A stretch of 22,569 bases of DNA from an uncultured Oscillibacter sp. (GTDB taxonomy: Bacteria; Bacillota; Clostridia; Oscillospirales; Oscillospiraceae): assembly GCA_910584075.1 (NCBI GenBank), contig CAJTZI010000036.1, positions 1 through 22,569 on the forward strand, read 5' to 3'. Positions 19,732-22,569 of the stretch are shown one piece after another. The notes under the pieces are model-generated. The model searched no databases. It had not been told where the DNA came from and saw nothing but the letters and a program-made list of their open reading frames with translations. Each line of letters begins with the position of its first letter. Within the stretch, counting starts at the first letter, position 1. The translations under genes and the position numbers were made by a program.

Positions 19732-21996
19732 TTATCTCTTAACCTCAATACACCGGACATAGCCGCCGCTGGTGTAGATGGTGCACTGCTCCGCGTATGC
19801 ATGGGCCTCAGACAGAGTCACCCACATCTTCATGTCCCGGTTGTAGCAGTGGACATCGGATGAGACCTTGTAGGTCACACCGCCCACCGTCACCAGATTC
19901 TCACTGGTCCAGGCGGAGTTGGGAACGTTCTTGGTCTCGTCCAGCTTCTTCAGGCTGGAGAAGCCATCCTTCCCCCGCAAGGTTATGGCCACATAGTCGC
20001 CGGAGCTGATGTTGTAGGGCGTGGTAAAGGGGCCAACCTTCTGGCCGTTGCCGTACTCGACGCCTACGGCCTCCCAGGTTCTGGTCTCATAGATAATGTT
20101 CCCATGCTCGTCCTTTAAGGGCTTTCCGTCTGCATCCGTTTTCTCTTTCGTTTCCTCACGGAAGTCCACGAACGCCCGTCCATAGACCACTATACCATCA
20201 ACACCGGAGTTGATCACGATCAGATCCACCTTATCCGAGGAATTCACCCGGGCGTAGGCGATCCGTCCGGCGGGAATAATGCCGTCGGTGAGGCTGCTGA
20301 GGCTGACGCTCTCCGCGCCGTTCACGCCGTTCTGGAAGATCATTACGTTGTCCGCCAGCTTCCGCTGTCCCATGGTGCGGGCGGCCACATCCAGGTTGCC
20401 GCCGGCGTTGCCGCCGCTGAGGCGGGAGAGGCTCAGGCGGCCACGGGAGGTGGAGGAGACCCGGACCAGCTGGCCCACCAGATCCTTCCCGTCGTCGCTT
20501 CCGCCGGAGAGGCTGATGCCGCAGAGGAGGTCCACCCGGCCGCCCTCACGGACGATGCCGATGGCGTTGCTGGCGGCCACGGCCCCCTTGGCCTCCACGG
20601 CTCCGGCCACCTGGTTGTCCTCCGTCAGCAGGAGGGTCAGCTGGTCACCGGGCTTGAACTTGGAGATACTCTCCCGGGCCGTAGCCAGCACCGGGAAGGC
20701 ATGACCCAGCACGGTGATCTCCGAGGGCTCGTCGGGGCTGGGGGAGCAGCTTTCGTAGAAGCCGCTGATGCGGGTGTCGCATACCCGGATGGAGTTGGTA
20801 GCGGGAGAGTATGTGGCCACGTCGTACTTCCGGATGTCCCTGCCCAAAACCTCCGCGCCGTTTTTATAGAGCTTGTAGTTGGTGCTGCCGCCGGTGAGGT
20901 CGGCAAACCCGGCGGTGGAGCCGTTGTCGTAGACGATGACGGCGGAGCTGGCTGCGGAGCCGCCGCCCACAAAGATGTAGTCCGCGCCGCCAGCAGAGTT
21001 GAGGTACAGTGTCACCGTGCTCCCGGCGCTGACCCAGGAAAACACCTCGCTCCAGGGCTTCTCCTCGCCATTGTAGTAGGTCTGGGTCTTGCCGGTGACA
21101 GTGTAAACGGCACCGCTGACATCCACAATCTGGCCGGCCTTGGCGCTGGCCACCGTAATCGTCGTCTGCACACCCATGGCGTCTGGCACAAAGGTGATGA
21201 CCTTGCCGCTCTTATTCAGCACCAGTGTTCCCCGCAGGCCGTTCAACGCCCCGTTGGACGCCTTGCCGGAGGCCATCTGATACACCGTTTCGCCGGAGGC
21301 CAGCTTCATGGCGGTCTCCAGCCCATCGGGGCCTGTGGCAGAGGAGGTCACCAGCACCTGATTCTCCAAGACCGTAGCATTGAGGGAGGAGAGATAGCTG
21401 CCCTTCTCCTTCATGTCGGCACGCAGCAGATTCAAAAACAGCTGGGCCGCCTGCCCGCGGGTCAGCGCGGCATTGCCGTTGGTGCCCACGCCGTCGGTGA
21501 GGCCCACGGTGGCCCCCACCGCCATATAGCTGGCGGGCCACACACCGCCGATGTCCTTGTCCTCATAGCCCAGCATCCGCAGCAGGATTGTCACAGCCTG
21601 TCCCACGGTGACAGAGCGCTCCGGGTGGAACTTGCCGTCGGGAAAGCCAGCGATGACGCCCTTCCGGGAGGCCATGTTGATATAGGCCGAGGCCCAGTGG
21701 GAGGGCTTGGCGTCGGGGAAGATGGTGACGGTGTTGTACAGACCCAGCTCCTCCTCGCCGTTCATGGCATACACCGCCATCTTGCAGAACTGGGCCCTGT
21801 TCAGCGCCGCGCCGGGGCGGAAGGTGCTGTCGCTGTATCCGTCCAGCACCCCCATGAGCCGCAGGGTTTCCACGGCCATGATGGTGTTTCGGTCCGTCAC
21901 ATCGGAGAAGCGGACCACGTCCGCCGCCCCCGCCGGCAGCACCAGCAGAGACAGCGTCATGGCCCCCGCCAGCAGAAAACTCAAAAATCTCTTCAT
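19732..21996 (-). CDS. Exported S-layer-homology (SLH) domain protein
   Basis: A 754-residue protein with a signal peptide (MKRFLSFLLAGAMTLSLLV, likely cleaved after AGA at residue 24). Three SLH modules follow: about 29-75 (FSDVTD, LDGYSDSTFRPGAALNRAQF), 92-145 (FPDAKPSHWASAYI, VIAGFPDGKFHPERSVTVGQ) and 153-195 (VWPASYMAVGATVGLTDGVG, ALTRGQAAQLFLNLL). SLH modules anchor proteins to pyruvylated secondary cell-wall polymer. The remaining 550 residues are Gly/Ser/Thr/Val-rich and look beta-rich; I recognise no catalytic domain in them. TAAGGAGG precedes the ATG. The gene starts 11 bp after the ABC permease stop, so it is probably co-transcribed with it. Confidence 0.92.
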   Translation of the reverse strand: MKRFLSFLLAGAMTLSLLVLPAGAADVVRFSDVTDRNTIMAVETLRLMGVLDGYSDSTFRPGAALNRAQFCKMAVYAMNGEEELGLYNTVTIFPDAKPSHWASAYINMASRKGVIAGFPDGKFHPERSVTVGQAVTILLRMLGYEDKDIGGVWPASYMAVGATVGLTDGVGTNGNAALTRGQAAQLFLNLLRADMKEKGSYLSSLNATVLENQVLVTSSATGPDGLETAMKLASGETVYQMASGKASNGALNGLRGTLVLNKSGKVITFVPDAMGVQTTITVASAKAGQIVDVSGAVYTVTGKTQTYYNGEEKPWSEVFSWVSAGSTVTLYLNSAGGADYIFVGGGSAASSAVIVYDNGSTAGFADLTGGSTNYKLYKNGAEVLGRDIRKYDVATYSPATNSIRVCDTRISGFYESCSPSPDEPSEITVLGHAFPVLATARESISKFKPGDQLTLLLTEDNQVAGAVEAKGAVAASNAIGIVREGGRVDLLCGISLSGGSDDGKDLVGQLVRVSSTSRGRLSLSRLSGGNAGGNLDVAARTMGQRKLADNVMIFQNGVNGAESVSLSSLTDGIIPAGRIAYARVNSSDKVDLIVINSGVDGIVVYGRAFVDFREETKEKTDADGKPLKDEHGNIIYETRTWEAVGVEYGNGQKVGPFTTPYNISSGDYVAITLRGKDGFSSLKKLDETKNVPNSAWTSENLVTVGGVTYKVSSDVHCYNRDMKMWVTLSEAHAYAEQCTIYTSGGYVRCIEVKR

Positions 21997-22007
21997 GTTC
22001 TTCCTCC

Positions 22008-22569
22008 TTATTCAGCCCTGAGGGCCTCCACAGGCTGGAGCTTAGCGGCCTTGGCCGCGGGATAGATGCCGAAGATTACGCCCAGGGCTACCGACAGTGA
22101 AAAGGCGCTGGCGGTAATCCAGGCCGCTGGATAGATGGTCATCTGGAACAGCAGCTTGCCCGCCAGCAGGCTGCCGCCCGTGCCCAGCAGGATGCCGATG
22201 ATGCCGCCGATGCCGCAGAGCATGGCCGCCTCGATCAAAAACTGGGTGACGATGGAGCTCCGCTGGGCGCCGATAGCCCGGCGGATGCCGATCTCCCTCG
22301 TCCGCTCGGTGACGGTGACCAGCATGATGTTCATAATGCCGATGCCGCCCACCAGCAGACTGATGGCGGCAATGCCGCCCAGCACCAGGGAGATCATAGC
22401 CATCTGCTCATTCATGGACTGCTGCCACTGGTTGTCGGAGTCCACCCAGAATCCGCCGGTGGACTCGTCCACCAGGCCCTTCAAAAAGCCCTGGATGCGG
22501 CTGGTGGCCTCCTGCACGGACTCGCCGTCCTTGGCCTTGACGATAAAACTCTCCATGGTCTCTCCCCCC
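22008..22569 (-). CDS. MacB/FtsX-type ABC transporter permease (C-terminal part)
   Basis: The frame is open to the right edge, so only the last 186 or so residues are present. They include the end of the extracytoplasmic domain (ESFIVKAKDGESVQEA, a common MacB-type region), then MAMISLVLGGIAAISLLVGG (membrane), IMNIMLVTVTERTREIGIRR and AIGAQRSSIVTQFLIEA, the FtsX/MacB coupling signature. Two further membrane segments follow, ending PAAKAAKLQPVEALRAE. Such permeases act with a separate or fused ATPase in export or extraction of peptides, drugs or lipoproteins, usually with an adaptor protein. The ATPase and adaptor would lie upstream, outside the window. The downstream SLH protein is probably in the same unit. 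Confidence 0.93.
   Translation of the reverse strand, partial: GGETMESFIVKAKDGESVQEATSRIQGFLKGLVDESTGGFWVDSDNQWQQSMNEQMAMISLVLGGIAAISLLVGGIGIMNIMLVTVTERTREIGIRRAIGAQRSSIVTQFLIEAAMLCGIGGIIGILLGTGGSLLAGKLLFQMTIYPAAWITASAFSLSVALGVIFGIYPAAKAAKLQPVEALRAE

Noticed and set aside
20701..22065. A 454-codon open frame on the plus strand opposite the SLH gene
   Set aside because: The antisense strand encodes a signal peptide and three SLH modules. The plus frame has no recognisable feature and runs across the start of the real gene.
1..22569. tRNA, rRNA or known riboswitch
   Set aside because: No cloverleaf, rRNA signature or recognisable riboswitch core was seen on either strand by eye. A covariance-model scan would be decisive.

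Overview
This is high-GC, gene-dense bacterial DNA. AGGAGG-type ribosome sites, -35/-10 promoters, an S-layer-homology protein, a BlaI/M56 pair, a DUF2089 regulator and a cytosolic hybrid kinase with an NMSHDIRTPMN motif suggest a Gram-positive Clostridia. A gut Oscillospiraceae (Flavonifractor/Oscillibacter/Lawsonibacter type) fits best. That placement is an inference from gene style; no rRNA or tRNA is present.

Layout. (1) 1-1734 is the worn edge of an integrative conjugative element: the C-terminus of a PcfB/DUF3801-like gene, a 16-codon stump of a TnpW-like gene, and a tyrosine integrase that is frameshifted twice and has lost its catalytic half. Upstream of the integrase, in the same direction, lie a ribbon-helix-helix (RHH) protein and a Uma2-family nuclease, with a clear promoter and operator-like repeats. 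(2) 1714-1987 is largely gene-free. (3) 1988-5156 (minus) holds a YczE-type membrane protein, glycerate 2-kinase, a 126-bp MITE-like repeat and an endonuclease/exonuclease/phosphatase-fold enzyme. (4) 5368-8511 (plus) is a 1047-residue hybrid histidine kinase with its own promoter and terminator. (5) 8561-11973 (minus) is a likely four-gene operon: ymdB-like phosphodiesterase, YbaK-type deacylase, SbcD/YhaO-like phosphoesterase and asparaginase. (6) 12298-13822 (plus) is a LysR regulator followed by a TRIC-type channel, behind a long structured leader. (7) 13859-14742 (minus) is a DUF2089 regulator and two paralogous small membrane proteins, with a 16-bp-arm palindrome over the promoter. (8) 14909-17253 (minus) is a BlaI-type repressor translationally coupled to an M56 metallopeptidase whose extracellular part ends in an M23 peptidase. 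(9) 17465-18205 (minus) is a leaderless amidase, divergent from rlmI at 18344-19573 (plus). (10) 19732-22569 (minus) is an S-layer-homology exported protein downstream of a MacB/FtsX-type ABC permease that runs off the window.

Functional themes. The right half (BlaI-M56/M23, amidase, SLH protein, ABC permease, DUF2089 membrane operon) looks concerned with the cell envelope. The middle is mainly housekeeping and nucleotide or RNA metabolism. The strongest leads are the DUF2089/small-membrane-protein operon, the M56-M23 fusion with its BlaI operators, and the RHH-Uma2-integrase remnant. None can be claimed as a wholly new system from sequence alone.
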